Positions 56,418 to 64,000 of a stretch of 64,000 bases of DNA are shown here, piece by piece. The notes under the pieces were generated by a model. It had not been told where the DNA came from. It saw only the letters and a program-made list of their open reading frames with translations, and ran no database searches. The stretch's first letter is position 1. Every line of letters begins with the position of its first letter. The translations under genes were made by a program, and so were the position numbers. Source of the stretch: Alphaproteobacteria bacterium (GTDB lineage Bacteria; Pseudomonadota; Alphaproteobacteria; Rhizobiales; Devosiaceae); NCBI GenBank assembly GCA_018828145.1, contig JAHJWO010000017.1, positions 62,001-126,000 on the forward strand, given 5' to 3'.

Positions 56418-57341
56418 TCATTCCTTCCCCGGCAGGCGCGGGTCGGCCACCACCGGCACGCGCCTGATCCGTTCCCGCGCCATCACCACCAGTCCCGCCG
56501 CCACGATGATGGCGGCGCCAATCAGCGAGATCGGGTCAATCCAGTGATTGAACACCACCGCGCTCAGCACGATGGCCCAGGGCAGCGAGAAGTAGTTGAA
56601 CGGCTGCACCACGCTGGCCGGCGCCATGGACAGCGCAAAGACCATCAGGCCGTGCCCGGCGCAGGTCGTGCCCATGATGGTGACCACCAGCAGGACATCG
56701 CCCCAGCCCATCGGCTGCCAGAAGAACACCCCGACCATGCCAGACAGCACCAGCCCGATGATCGAGACATAGGTCATGCTGGTCGCCGCGCTGTCATACT
56801 GGCTGACCTTGCGGGTGATGACGATATAGATGGCATAAAGCGTCGCCGAACTCAGCGCGAACACCACGCCCCAATCCAGCGGCAGCCCGCCCGGCCGCAC
56901 GATGACCAGCGCACCAACGAACCCCACCGCAACCGCGACAAAGCGGAAGATGCCGACCTTCTCCCCCAGGATGGGAATGGCAAACAGCGTCACCAGCAGC
57001 GGATAGACCACCGTAATGGCCTGCAACTCGCCCAGCGGCACCGACTTCAGCGCCAGCGCGAACAGCCAGATATCGGCCATCAGCAACACGCCGCGCAGCA
57101 CCTGCCACAGCGGCACCTTCGAGTTCAGCGCCTGGCGCAGCGGCGCCTGCCGCATCACCAGCACCAGCGAAAAGGCCGCAAAGCCCCAATAGCGCATCAT
57201 GGTGATCTGGAATGGCGAATAGGTCTGCACCAGCACCTTGGAAACCGCGTCCTGCACGCCGAACACGCCAATGGTGATCAGGGTCAGAACAATGGCCCGG
57301 CCGACATTGTCGGTGCGGCTGTCGGCAATGGAAGAGGACAT
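56418..57341 (-). CDS. EamA/DMT-family transporter
   Basis: 307 residues with ten helices in two EamA repeats: TLITIGVFGVQDAVSKVLVQ and YWGFAAFSLVLVM in the first, and VVQPFNYFSLPWAIVLSAVVF in the second. Similar to the RhtA/YdcZ-like exporter group; substrate unknown. It is divergent from the genes at 57.9 kb only through the small gene at 57418, and its stop abuts the DUF2177 stop. Confidence 0.9.
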   Translation of the reverse strand: MSSSIADSRTDNVGRAIVLTLITIGVFGVQDAVSKVLVQTYSPFQITMMRYWGFAAFSLVLVMRQAPLRQALNSKVPLWQVLRGVLLMADIWLFALALKSVPLGELQAITVVYPLLVTLFAIPILGEKVGIFRFVAVAVGFVGALVIVRPGGLPLDWGVVFALSSATLYAIYIVITRKVSQYDSAATSMTYVSIIGLVLSGMVGVFFWQPMGWGDVLLVVTIMGTTCAGHGLMVFALSMAPASVVQPFNYFSLPWAIVLSAVVFNHWIDPISLIGAAIIVAAGLVVMARERIRRVPVVADPRLPGKE

Positions 57342-57363
57342 GTGTGTGCAATCGGCTGGACAT

Positions 57364-57395
57364 GAAAACGCCCCGACCCTTCAGGGTGCCGGGGC
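57364..57395 (-). terminator. Intrinsic terminator of the gene at 57418
   Basis: On the minus strand CGCCCCG-GCACCCTGAAGGGT-CGGGGCG is followed by TTTTC. Inner ACCC/GGGT extends the stem. Confidence 0.75.
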
Positions 57396-57417
57396 GCCAG
57401 AAGCGCTATCGCAAAGC

Positions 57418-57738
57418 TCAGGCTTTGGCCATGCTCGACTTGATGAGGCCGGCAATGGCGGTCAGGATGCCGCCCCCGACCAGGCCCGTCACGCCCTGAC
57501 CCGCCAGCGCGCCGAAGTCGAGCCCGCCGGCCGCACCGGCCGCGCCCGCAGTCGCCCCCACCAAGCCATCAAGCCCCGGAATCATCGCGGCCAGCCAGGT
57601 CGCGGCAATGCCGCCGACGGCGCCGACAAGCGAATTGCCGGTCGTCCCGAGGCTGAGCGATTTGGAGAGTTGTGCAAGGATGTTGCCGCCGACGCCGCCG
57701 GCAACCAGCTGCACGAGAATAGGCACGATGACTTCCAT
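57418..57738 (-). CDS. Small hydrophobic glycine-rich protein
   Basis: 106 residues, Gly/Ala/Leu-rich: MEVIVPILVQLVAGGVGGNI, then LVGAVGGIAATWLAAMIPG and QGVTGLVGGGILTAIAGLIK. It may be membrane-associated. Similar small glycine-zipper-like proteins are common in Rhizobiales but I know no function. GAGGGGG about 7 nt before the ATG supports the start. It has its own terminator. Confidence 0.72.
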   Translation of the reverse strand: MEVIVPILVQLVAGGVGGNILAQLSKSLSLGTTGNSLVGAVGGIAATWLAAMIPGLDGLVGATAGAAGAAGGLDFGALAGQGVTGLVGGGILTAIAGLIKSSMAKA

Positions 57739-57928
57739 TTGAGTCCCCCTCATGGATGCCGCTTGGCCGTCAGCCTTGCGGCGACACCGCGAGTTTACGC
57801 CTAAATTTTGTGCAACAAAAGGACAAGCCTGCTGTCCGATCCTGTCAGCAGGAGCCCCTAAATCCGGGCTTCCCGGCATTGAAGAACCCCGCCAAAGCAG
57901 CCTATGGTCCGGCCACAAGGTCCCCGTC

Positions 57929-58714
57929 ATGTCGAATCGTTCCGCCTCCCCATCGCCATCCCAGCCCGTCGCGCTCGTCACCGGAGCCAGCGACCGCATC
58001 GGCGCGGCCATTGCCCTGGCCCTGGCCCGCGCCGGCCATGCCGTGGTCATCCACTATCGCTCCAATGCCGAAGGCGCCCGCGCCGTGCGCGCCGCCATCC
58101 GCGCCAATGGCGGCCAGGCCGAGATGGTCAAGGCCGATCTCGCCAAACGCCCCCAGCGCGCCGCCCTCATCGGCAAGGCGGCCGGCTATTTCGGGCCGCT
58201 GACCGTCCTGGTCAATAATGCCTCCCTCTTCGACCCCGACAGCGCCCGCGATGTCGATGAAAAGCTCTGGGACCAGCATTTCGCCATCCATGCCGAGGCG
58301 CCCATCTTCCTCGCCCGCGACTTTGCTGCCCAGCTCCCCCCGGGTCAGCTCGGCAATATCGTCAACCTCGTCGACGAGCGTGTGCTGCATCCTACGCCGG
58401 CCTATTTCAGCTACAGCCTGTCCAAGTCCGTGCTGTGGACTGCCACCCGCACCCTGGCGCAGTCGCTGGCCCCGTCCATCCGCGTCAATGCCATCGGCCC
58501 GGGCCCCGTCCTGCCCCATAGCCGGCAGAGCCAGGCCGAGTTCGACAAGTCCGTTGCCGCCCTGCCGCTGCAGCGCCATGCCGGGCCCGATGCCATTGCC
58601 GATGGCGTCATAATGTTGCTCAACACGCCCGCCATGACCGGCCAGATGCTCGCCCTCGATGGTGGCGAACATCTCGAATATCTGCCCAAGAGCAAGCCGA
58701 CCCCGCGCGCATGA
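57929..58714 (+). CDS. SDR-family oxidoreductase
   Basis: 261 residues. [19 protein letters not shown] (NAD(P)-binding TGxxxxIG), [12 protein letters not shown], and the catalytic YSLSK in [13 protein letters not shown] with Ser in the preceding loop. The motif set resembles pteridine-reductase-like (FolM/PTR1) SDRs. It overlaps uvrC by four bases (ATGA at 58711), so the two are co-translated. The exact substrate is unknown. Confidence 0.88.
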   Translation: MSNRSASPSPSQPVALVTGASDRIGAAIALALARAGHAVVIHYRSNAEGARAVRAAIRANGGQAEMVKADLAKRPQRAALIGKAAGYFGPLTVLVNNASLFDPDSARDVDEKLWDQHFAIHAEAPIFLARDFAAQLPPGQLGNIVNLVDERVLHPTPAYFSYSLSKSVLWTATRTLAQSLAPSIRVNAIGPGPVLPHSRQSQAEFDKSVAALPLQRHAGPDAIADGVIMLLNTPAMTGQMLALDGGEHLEYLPKSKPTPRA

Positions 58715-60591
58715 CCGACGACGCCACACCCAAGCCCAGCGGCCACGAGGTCATTCGGGCCTTCGTGCGCACCCTGCCCGCCGCCCCGGGCGTCTATCGC
58801 ATGCTCGATGCGCAGGGCGAGGTCATGTATGTGGGCAAGGCCCGCAACCTCAAGGCGCGCGTCACCAACTATACCCGCCCCGACGGCCTCGAAATCCGCC
58901 TCCAGCGCATGATCGCCGCCACGGTCAGCATGGAATTCGTGCGCACCGAGACCGAGTCCGAAGCGCTGCTGCTTGAAGCCAATATGATCAAGCGGCTCAA
59001 GCCGCGCTTCAACGTGCTGCTGCGCGACGACAAGAGCTTCCCCTATATCCTCATCGCCACCGATCACGAGGCCCCCGAGCTTACCAAGCATCGCGGCACC
59101 CGGCGCCGCCAGGGCCACTATTTCGGCCCCTTCGCCTCGGCCACCGCCGTCGGCCGCACCATTGCCAGCCTGCAAAAGGCCTTCCTGCTCCGCAACTGCT
59201 CGGACAGTTTCTACGCCGCCCGCACCCGTCCCTGCCTGCAGTTCCAGATCAAGCGCTGCGCCGCCCCCTGCACCCGCGAGATCAGCCTCGAAGGCTATGC
59301 CGAGTTGGTCGAGGATGCCCGCCAGTTTCTCTCCGGCAAGTCGCAGGGCGTGCGCGACCACCTGCAGCGCGACATGAACCAGGCCGCCGAACAGCTCGAT
59401 TTCGAACGCGCCGCCCTGCTCCGCGATCGCCTCTCGGCCCTGGCCCTCATCCAGTCCCAGGGCGATGGCACCGCCAAGACCGTCGAGGAGGCCGACGTCT
59501 TCGCCATCCATCACGAAGGCGGCCAGTTCTGCGTGCAGGTCTTCTTCTTCCGCGCCTTCCAGAACTGGGGCAATTACCCCTATCGTCCGCGCGCCGATGC
59601 CAGCCTCACCGATGCCGAAGTGCTCGAGGCCTTCATCGGCCAGTTCTACGAAAATCGCACCCCGGCCCGCCTCGTGCTGATCAGCCACGAGCTGGCCGAG
59701 CACACCCTGATGGAAGAGGCCCTCTCCACCCGCGCCGGCCGCCGCGTCTATATCGAGCAGCCCCGGCGTGGCGAGAAACGCGACCTGGTCAATCACGCCC
59801 TCAACAATGCCCGCGAGGCCCTGGGCCGCCAGCTTGCCGAGGGCGCCACCAACCGCACCCTGCTTGAAGGCGTCGCCGAGACCTTCGGCCTAGATTCCGT
59901 GCCACGCCGCATCGAGACCTATGACAATTCCCACATCTCGGGCACCAACATGGTCGGCGCGATGGTCGTGGCCGGCGAGGAAGGCTTCGCCAAGAAGTTC
60001 TACCGCACCTTCAACATCAAGTCCGACATCGCCGCCGGCGACGATTTCGGCATGATGCGCGAAGTGCTGACCCGCCGCTTCACCCGCCTCGCCAGTGAAA
60101 GCGATGATGACGCCGAGGATGAAGCCACCGGCATGCCCGACTGGCCCGACGTGGTTTTCATTGACGGCGGCGCCGGCCAGCTCAATGCGGTCCGCGAAGT
60201 CATCGCCGAGCTCAACCTGCCCAAGGAAGTGACCTTCATCGGCATCGCCAAGGGCGAGGAGCGCGACGCCGGCCGCGAAAAATTCCACATGGAGGGCCGG
60301 GAACCCTTCATGCTGCCCCATCGCGATCCTGTCCTCTATTACGTCCAGCGCCTGCGCGACGAGGCCCACCGCTTCGCCATCGGCACCCACCGTGCCAAGC
60401 GCAAGAAGGACCAGATCAAGAACCCGCTCGACGAGATCGAGGGCATAGGCCCCACCCGCAAGCGCGCCCTGCTCAACCACTTCGGCTCCGCCAAGGCCGT
60501 CGGCCGCGCCTCACTCGCCGACCTCGAGGCCGTCCCCACCATCTCCAAAGCCATGGCCCAGCTGGTCTACGACCACTTCAACCGGGCCTGA
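58711..60591 (+). CDS. uvrC: Excinuclease ABC subunit C
   Basis: 626 residues, makes both incisions in nucleotide excision repair. GIY-YIG domain near residue 26 ([22 protein letters not shown]), UVR domain near 200, the RNase H-like catalytic domain with [21 protein letters not shown] and [17 protein letters not shown], and tandem HhH at the C-terminus ([20 protein letters not shown]). uvrB is at 28528, elsewhere in the window. Coupled to the SDR gene. Confidence 0.97.
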   Translation: MTDDATPKPSGHEVIRAFVRTLPAAPGVYRMLDAQGEVMYVGKARNLKARVTNYTRPDGLEIRLQRMIAATVSMEFVRTETESEALLLEANMIKRLKPRFNVLLRDDKSFPYILIATDHEAPELTKHRGTRRRQGHYFGPFASATAVGRTIASLQKAFLLRNCSDSFYAARTRPCLQFQIKRCAAPCTREISLEGYAELVEDARQFLSGKSQGVRDHLQRDMNQAAEQLDFERAALLRDRLSALALIQSQGDGTAKTVEEADVFAIHHEGGQFCVQVFFFRAFQNWGNYPYRPRADASLTDAEVLEAFIGQFYENRTPARLVLISHELAEHTLMEEALSTRAGRRVYIEQPRRGEKRDLVNHALNNAREALGRQLAEGATNRTLLEGVAETFGLDSVPRRIETYDNSHISGTNMVGAMVVAGEEGFAKKFYRTFNIKSDIAAGDDFGMMREVLTRRFTRLASESDDDAEDEATGMPDWPDVVFIDGGAGQLNAVREVIAELNLPKEVTFIGIAKGEERDAGREKFHMEGREPFMLPHRDPVLYYVQRLRDEAHRFAIGTHRAKRKKDQIKNPLDEIEGIGPTRKRALLNHFGSAKAVGRASLADLEAVPTISKAMAQLVYDHFNRA

Positions 60592-60610
60592 GCCCCCACG
60601 CTCGGGGCCC

Positions 60611-60672
60611 AACCTCCCCCGCCTGCGGGGGAGGGGGACCGCCAACAGGCGGTGGAGGGGGGAGCCGCTTGC
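60611..60672. repeat. GC-rich palindromic element after uvrC
   Basis: AACCTCCCCCGCCTGCGGGG and its arm, then ACCGCC-AACA-GGCGGT and a GGAGGGGGG tail. Similar in makeup to family A elements. Confidence 0.6.
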
Positions 60673-60796
60673 CCAAGGGCCCCGATAATCCGCCTGCGCG
60701 TGATAGATCGCTGGTACTTTTTCGCTGGGTGCTTGGCAGACTGTCGAAATTCACCCCGCCCATTCGTCGCCAGGTTGAACACACCGGAGCAGAGCC

Positions 60797-61150
60797 ATGA
60801 AGTTCATCACCTTCGTCACCACCACCAATCCAGCCGAAGCCGGCCCGCCCCCGCCGGCCCTGATGCAGGCCATCATCGCCCTCGGCATGGAGGCCGGCGC
60901 CGGCCTAGTTGAATCTGGCGGCATGTCCGACACCGCCACCATCAAGGTGCGCAGCAGCCAGCTCATCACCGACGGTCCCTTCACCGAGGCCAAGGAACTG
61001 GTTGGCGGCTACGCCATCTACGACCTGCCCAGCCAGGCCGACATCGTCTCCTGGACCCAACGCTTCGCCGACCTCCACCGCCAGCACTGGCCCCAATGGG
61101 AAGGCGAAATCACCATCCAGCAACTGCACGCCTTCAGCATGCCCGGCTGA
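60797..61150 (+). CDS. YciI-family protein
   Basis: 117 residues, dimeric alpha-beta fold of the YCII/DGPF group. GPPPPALMQAIIALGMEAG and ITDGPFTEAKELVGGYAIYD are the diagnostic segments. Some members act as small hydrolases or dehydrochlorinases; function here is unknown. An operon link to the gene at 61435 is unlikely because a promoter-attenuator region lies between. Confidence 0.87.
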   Translation: MKFITFVTTTNPAEAGPPPPALMQAIIALGMEAGAGLVESGGMSDTATIKVRSSQLITDGPFTEAKELVGGYAIYDLPSQADIVSWTQRFADLHRQHWPQWEGEITIQQLHAFSMPG

Positions 61151-61215
61151 ACTGTCCCTCCATGACTCGATCGCCCCCCAGGCGGCGCTTCCGCGCGCCC
61201 CTACCAAAGTCAGAG

Positions 61216-61244
61216 TCGACAACCTCAGAATCCCGCGCTACACA
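61216..61244 (+). promoter_or_regulatory. Promoter of the DAHP synthase leader
   Basis: TCGACA (61216-61221), a 17-nt spacer, TACACA (61239-61244). The expected transcription start falls at about 61251-61252, on the first base of the leader ATG. Confidence 0.55.
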
Positions 61245-61251
61245 TCTCGCC

Positions 61252-61329
61252 ATGATCCGTTCCGTCGCCACCGTTTCGTTTTGGTTTAGCTATCCGCTCC
61301 CGGCGGAGGCTACCGTGCGCTTGATCTGA
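61252..61329 (+). CDS. Leader peptide of DAHP synthase, 25 residues
   Basis: MIRSVATVSFWFSYPLPAEA then TVRLI. The run Phe-Trp-Phe-Ser-Tyr (61279-61293) contains all three aromatic amino acids. No Shine-Dalgarno precedes the ATG, and the putative promoter places the transcription start at the ATG itself. The sinorhizobial trpL is known to be leaderless in this way. It lies just before the attenuator and the first gene of aromatic biosynthesis. Confidence 0.72.
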   Translation: MIRSVATVSFWFSYPLPAEATVRLI

Positions 61330-61387
61330 TCTTCCAAAGATACGACCAAACCCGAAGCCAGCCGCCCCCACCCGAGGCGGCTTTTTT
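61283..61387 (+). promoter_or_regulatory. Transcription attenuator of the DAHP synthase gene
   Basis: Pause hairpin: GGTTTAGCTATCCGC (61283-61297) pairs with GCGGAGGCTACC (61303-61314). Antiterminator: GGCGGAGGCT (61302-61311) with AGCCAGCCGCC (61356-61366). Terminator: AGCCGCC (61360-61366) with GGCGGCT (61376-61382), then TTTTTT. Stalling on the aromatic codons in the first arm would free the antiterminator and allow read-through. Confidence 0.72.
61360..61387 (+). terminator. Attenuator terminator
   Basis: AGCCGCC-CCCACCCGA-GGCGGCT followed by TTTTTTG. Confidence 0.85.
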
Positions 61388-61434
61388 GTTGGCCGCCTCC
61401 CCAGAATTCGACAAGTTCCCGAGGAGACCATCAA

Positions 61435-62508
61435 GTGCTCAAATCCACCGACGACCTTCGCATCACCGCCATCAAGCCGCTGACCACCCCGATCGAGGTG
61501 ATGCGCCAGCATCCGCGCACCGACGCCGCCACCCGCACCGTGCTCAGCGCCCGCCACGCCTTCCATAATATCCTTGCCGGCAATGACGACCGCCTCGCCG
61601 TCGTCGTCGGCCCCTGCTCCATTCACGATCCCGCCGCGGCGCTGGACTACGCGAAACGCCTCGTGGCGCTGCGCGAGACCCTGGGCGACCGGCTTGAGAT
61701 CATCATGCGCGTCTATTTCGAAAAGCCGCGCACCACGGTCGGCTGGAAGGGCCTGATCAACGATCCTAACCTCGACGGCAGCTTCGACATCGATACCGGT
61801 CTCCACACCGCCCGCGCCCTGCTGCTCGACATCGCCAATCTCGGCCTGCCCGCCGCCTGCGAATTCCTCGACATGACCACGCCGCAATACATTGCCGATC
61901 TCGTCAGCTGGGCCGCCATCGGCGCCCGCACCACCGAAAGCCAGATCCATCGCGAGCTGGCTTCCGGCCTCTCCTGCCCGGTCGGCTTCAAGAACGGCAC
62001 CGACGGCAATGTGAAGATCGCGCTCGATGCGGTGAGTTCGGCCAGCCAGCCGCACCATTTCCTGGCCGTGACCAAGGACGGCCGCTCGGCCATCGCCGCC
62101 ACCACCGGCAATGAGGATTGTCACATCATCCTGCGCGGCGGCAAGACCACCAACTACGACGCCGCCAGCATCGATGCCGCCGCAGCCGCGGCCGAGAAGT
62201 CCGGCCTGCCGCCCGTCATCATGATCGACGCCAGCCACGCCAATTCGTCCAAGAACCCGGAAAACCAGCCTCTGGTCCTCGCCGATATCGGCGCCCAGAT
62301 GGCCGCGGGCGACCGCCGCATCATCGGCGTCATGGTCGAATCCAACCTGGTCGCCGGCCGCCAGGACCTCGTCGAGGGCCGGAGCCTCGTCTACGGCCAG
62401 TCCATCACCGACGGCTGCATCGACTGGGACACGACGGTGACTGCGCTTGAGGCTTTGGCCGAAGCCGTCACCGAACGCCGCGCGGCAACCAACCAGGCCG
62501 TGGCGTGA
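61435..62508 (+). CDS. 3-deoxy-7-phosphoheptulonate synthase (DAHP synthase, class I)
   Basis: 357 residues, first enzyme of the shikimate pathway: phosphoenolpyruvate plus erythrose-4-phosphate to DAHP. The type I alpha motifs are VVGPCSIHDPAAALDYAKRL, KPRTTVGWKGLINDPNLDGS and DASHANSSKNPENQ. GTG at 61435 has GAGGAG 8 nt upstream. An aromatic-rich leader peptide and attenuator precede it. It is aroG/F/H-like; which feedback type cannot be told. Confidence 0.95.
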   Translation: MLKSTDDLRITAIKPLTTPIEVMRQHPRTDAATRTVLSARHAFHNILAGNDDRLAVVVGPCSIHDPAAALDYAKRLVALRETLGDRLEIIMRVYFEKPRTTVGWKGLINDPNLDGSFDIDTGLHTARALLLDIANLGLPAACEFLDMTTPQYIADLVSWAAIGARTTESQIHRELASGLSCPVGFKNGTDGNVKIALDAVSSASQPHHFLAVTKDGRSAIAATTGNEDCHIILRGGKTTNYDAASIDAAAAAAEKSGLPPVIMIDASHANSSKNPENQPLVLADIGAQMAAGDRRIIGVMVESNLVAGRQDLVEGRSLVYGQSITDGCIDWDTTVTALEALAEAVTERRAATNQAVA

Positions 62509-62526
62509 TTGCACTCCTACCACCAG

Positions 62527-62640
62527 CTCCCCTTCTCCCCTCGTGGGAGAAGGTGGCGCGCAGCGCCGGATGAGGGGGCTTTGATCGCAGCAAGGGCCCC
62601 TTCACCGCCCTTCGGGCACCCTCTCCCCCAAGAAGAGGTG
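62527..62640. repeat. Dispersed palindromic region after DAHP synthase
   Basis: CTCCCCTTCTCCCCTCGTGG and GAGAAGG-type arms and a GGCCCCTTCACCGCCCTTCG to CACCCTCTCCCCCAAGAAGAGG second unit. Non-coding, similar in style to family A. Confidence 0.6.
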
Positions 62641-62677
62641 GGTTGACCCCCCACCCCCATTCCTGTTCTCTCCCCCC

Positions 62678-63244
62678 ATGGCCAGAAACCCGCTTCTCCT
62701 CGTTCCAAACCTGATCACCATTGCCCGCATCCTGGCGATCATTCCCATCGTCTGGCTGGTCATGCAGGGCGATATTGTCCTGCGCCTGGTCGCCTTGATC
62801 ATCTATGTCATCGCCGCCGCCAGCGACTGGCTCGATGGCTATCTGGCCCGCGCCTGGAACCAGTATTCCCCGCTCGGGCGCATGCTGGACCCCATAGCCG
62901 ACAAGCTGCTGGTCGGCATTCTCATCGCCGCCCTCGCCTGGGACGGCAGCTTTTCGGGCTGGGACATGATCCCCGCCTGCGCCATCCTGTTCCGCGAATT
63001 CTTCATCCCCGGCCTGCGCGAGTTCCTCGGCAATACCCAGGTCGTGCTGCCGGTCAGCTGGCTGGCCAAGTGGAAGACCACCCTGCAACTGGTGGCTCTC
63101 GCCATCGTGCTGTTCGAGCGCATCGTCCCGGGCTTCGGCCTCGCCAGCGACATCGTGCTCTGGGTCGCCGGCGCACTCACTCTGTGGACGGGCTGGCAAT
63201 ATCTCCGCGCCAGCTGGCCGCATCTGGTCGACGAAGCGAAATGA
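62678..63244 (+). CDS. pgsA: CDP-diacylglycerol-glycerol-3-phosphate 3-phosphatidyltransferase
   Basis: 188 residues, multi-pass membrane enzyme making phosphatidylglycerophosphate. The CDP-alcohol phosphatidyltransferase motif is SDWLDGYLARAWNQYSPLGR then MLDPIADK. N-terminus LVPNLITIARILAIIPIVW. The start ATG lies after a repeat. Its stop overlaps the moaD start (ATGA at 63241). Confidence 0.94.
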   Translation: MARNPLLLVPNLITIARILAIIPIVWLVMQGDIVLRLVALIIYVIAAASDWLDGYLARAWNQYSPLGRMLDPIADKLLVGILIAALAWDGSFSGWDMIPACAILFREFFIPGLREFLGNTQVVLPVSWLAKWKTTLQLVALAIVLFERIVPGFGLASDIVLWVAGALTLWTGWQYLRASWPHLVDEAK

Positions 63245-63492
63245 AGATCCTCTATTTCGCCTGGCTGCGCGAACGCCTCAATCGCGGCGAGGAAGAGGTG
63301 TCACCCCCCGCCGAGGTCGCCACCGTGGGCAACCTGATCGACTGGCTCGCCGCCCGCGACGAGGCCTTCGCCCTTGCCGTCGGAAAGCGCGCCCTGATCA
63401 AGGCGGCGGTCGACGCCAGACTGGTGAACCATGATGCCCCCATCACCGGAGCCAGCGTCGTGGCGCTTTTCCCGCCCATGACCGGCGGCTGA
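63241..63492 (+). CDS. moaD: Molybdopterin synthase small subunit
   Basis: 83 residues with a ubiquitin-like fold; ends in Gly-Gly (PPMTGG), the thiocarboxylated sulfur carrier. MKILYFAWLRERLNRGEEEV and VVALFPPMTGG fit. It overlaps pgsA and is followed 1 bp after its stop by moaE, so all three are one unit. The molybdoenzyme at 1 would be one client. Confidence 0.93.
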   Translation: MKILYFAWLRERLNRGEEEVSPPAEVATVGNLIDWLAARDEAFALAVGKRALIKAAVDARLVNHDAPITGASVVALFPPMTGG

Positions 63493-63493
63493 C

Positions 63494-63940
63494 ATGACTG
63501 TCCGCGTAGAGACTGCCCGCTTCGATCCCGGCGCCGAAACCAACGCCTTCCTGGCCGCCGGCAAGGGCGCGGGCGCCGCAGTCACCTTCACCGGCGTGGT
63601 ACGCTCGCTGCCCGATGATCCGATCACCGCGCTAACCCTCGAATGCTATCCCGAGCTGGCCATCAACCAGCTCACTGCCATCGTGGAACAGGCCACCGCC
63701 CGCTTCGGTCTCCTCGCCGCCACGGTGATCCACCGCTATGGCACCCTGTTGCCGGGCGAACCCATCGTCCAGGTCATGACCCTCTCGCCTCACCGCGAAG
63801 CCGCCTTCCGGGGCGCCGAGTTCCTCATGGACTACCTCAAGACCGACGCCCCCTTCTGGAAACAGGAAACCGGCCCTGGGGGAACGCATTGGGTCGAAGC
63901 CAAGGCTGAGGACGATGTGGCAAAGGCGCGTTGGGAATAA
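63494..63940 (+). CDS. moaE: Molybdopterin synthase large subunit
   Basis: 148 residues. GVVRSLPDDPITALTLECYP, VIHRYGTLLPGEPIVQVMTL and APFWKQETGPGGTHWVEAKA with the catalytic Lys in FWKQE. It partners with MoaD to add the dithiolene sulfurs to precursor Z. It lies directly after moaD. A bidirectional terminator follows. Confidence 0.95.
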   Translation: MTVRVETARFDPGAETNAFLAAGKGAGAAVTFTGVVRSLPDDPITALTLECYPELAINQLTAIVEQATARFGLLAATVIHRYGTLLPGEPIVQVMTLSPHREAAFRGAEFLMDYLKTDAPFWKQETGPGGTHWVEAKAEDDVAKARWE

Positions 63941-63942
63941 AC

Positions 63943-63970
63943 AAAAAAGCCGGGCACTTGGCCCGGCTTC
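63943..63970. terminator. Bidirectional terminator
   Basis: GCCGGGC-ACTTG-GCCCGGC with AAAAAA before it (a T-run on the minus strand) and TTCTTC after it on plus. Best in the minus orientation, so a minus-strand gene likely ends just beyond. Confidence 0.75.
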
Positions 63971-63988
63971 TTCAGAACTTGATTCCGC

Positions 63989-64000
63989 CTATTCGGCCGC
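63989..64000 (-). CDS. Possible end of a minus-strand gene, mostly outside window
   Basis: On the minus strand the last bases read GCG-GCC-GAA-TAG (Ala-Ala-Glu, stop). With the terminator at 63943 facing minus, this could be a gene's C-terminus. Only four codons are visible, so it is weak. Confidence 0.25.
   Translation of the reverse strand, partial: AAE

Overview
The window is a dense, GC-rich alphaproteobacterial chromosome segment, most likely from a Devosia-like member of the Hyphomicrobiales (Rhizobiales). This rests on the greA-trxB-LsrB/VtlR-type LysR order, an AbcR-like RNA beside that regulator, Rhizobiales-style ABC uptake operons with LacI regulators, UvrB with a long N-terminal extension, and many small secreted SH3/crystallin-like proteins. 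I saw no rRNA, tRNA, prophage, insertion sequence or CRISPR array. It reads as ordinary chromosome carrying several accessory uptake and resistance clusters.

Layout. 1-5.5 kb: a truncated FdhF/YdeP-type molybdoenzyme, a secreted sugar dehydrogenase, greA, trxB and the LysR gene lsrB. 5.6-7.8 kb: a HAD hydrolase gene, then a tandem array of four putative small RNAs, each ending in its own intrinsic terminator. One is AbcR-like, two are paralogues with three CCUCCUCCC hairpin loops each, and one is shorter. The first three promoters carry the same T-N11-A dyad at an identical distance from the -10 box, which points to one activator, most simply the LsrB protein encoded nearby. 7.8-18.5 kb: metabolic and hypothetical genes, including a LacI regulator divergent from a 64-residue ORF with three operators between them. 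18.5-20.7 kb: three tandem secreted SH3 proteins. 21.3-23.7 kb: an arsenic operon (arsR, thioredoxin-type arsC, acr3, glutaredoxin-type arsC). 23.7-31.2 kb: a GGDEF protein, a GFA/DoxX pair, a second sugar dehydrogenase and uvrB. 31.2-31.8 kb: a gene-free stretch with palindromes and a strongly structured possible RNA.

32.3-39.2 kb: a carbohydrate ABC transporter regulon under a LacI protein with three recognisable operators, including an FAD oxidoreductase. 39.2-50 kb: an Lrp regulator divergent from a large E1-type transketolase, then an oligopeptide ABC operon with a fused OppD-OppF ATPase, a class V aminotransferase and a GntR regulator. 50-57.7 kb: hemH, a DUF1007-NicO metal transporter, two regulators, another SH3 protein, an FMN-binding stress protein with a histone-H1-like tail, and membrane proteins. 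57.9-64 kb: SDR-uvrC, a YciI protein, a DAHP synthase preceded by an apparent aromatic-amino-acid attenuator with a leader peptide, then pgsA-moaD-moaE.

Two families of dispersed palindromes sit between genes throughout. The most novel items are the small-RNA array with its shared promoter dyad, the DAHP synthase attenuator whose leader peptide appears leaderless, and the structured region near 31.4-31.6 kb.
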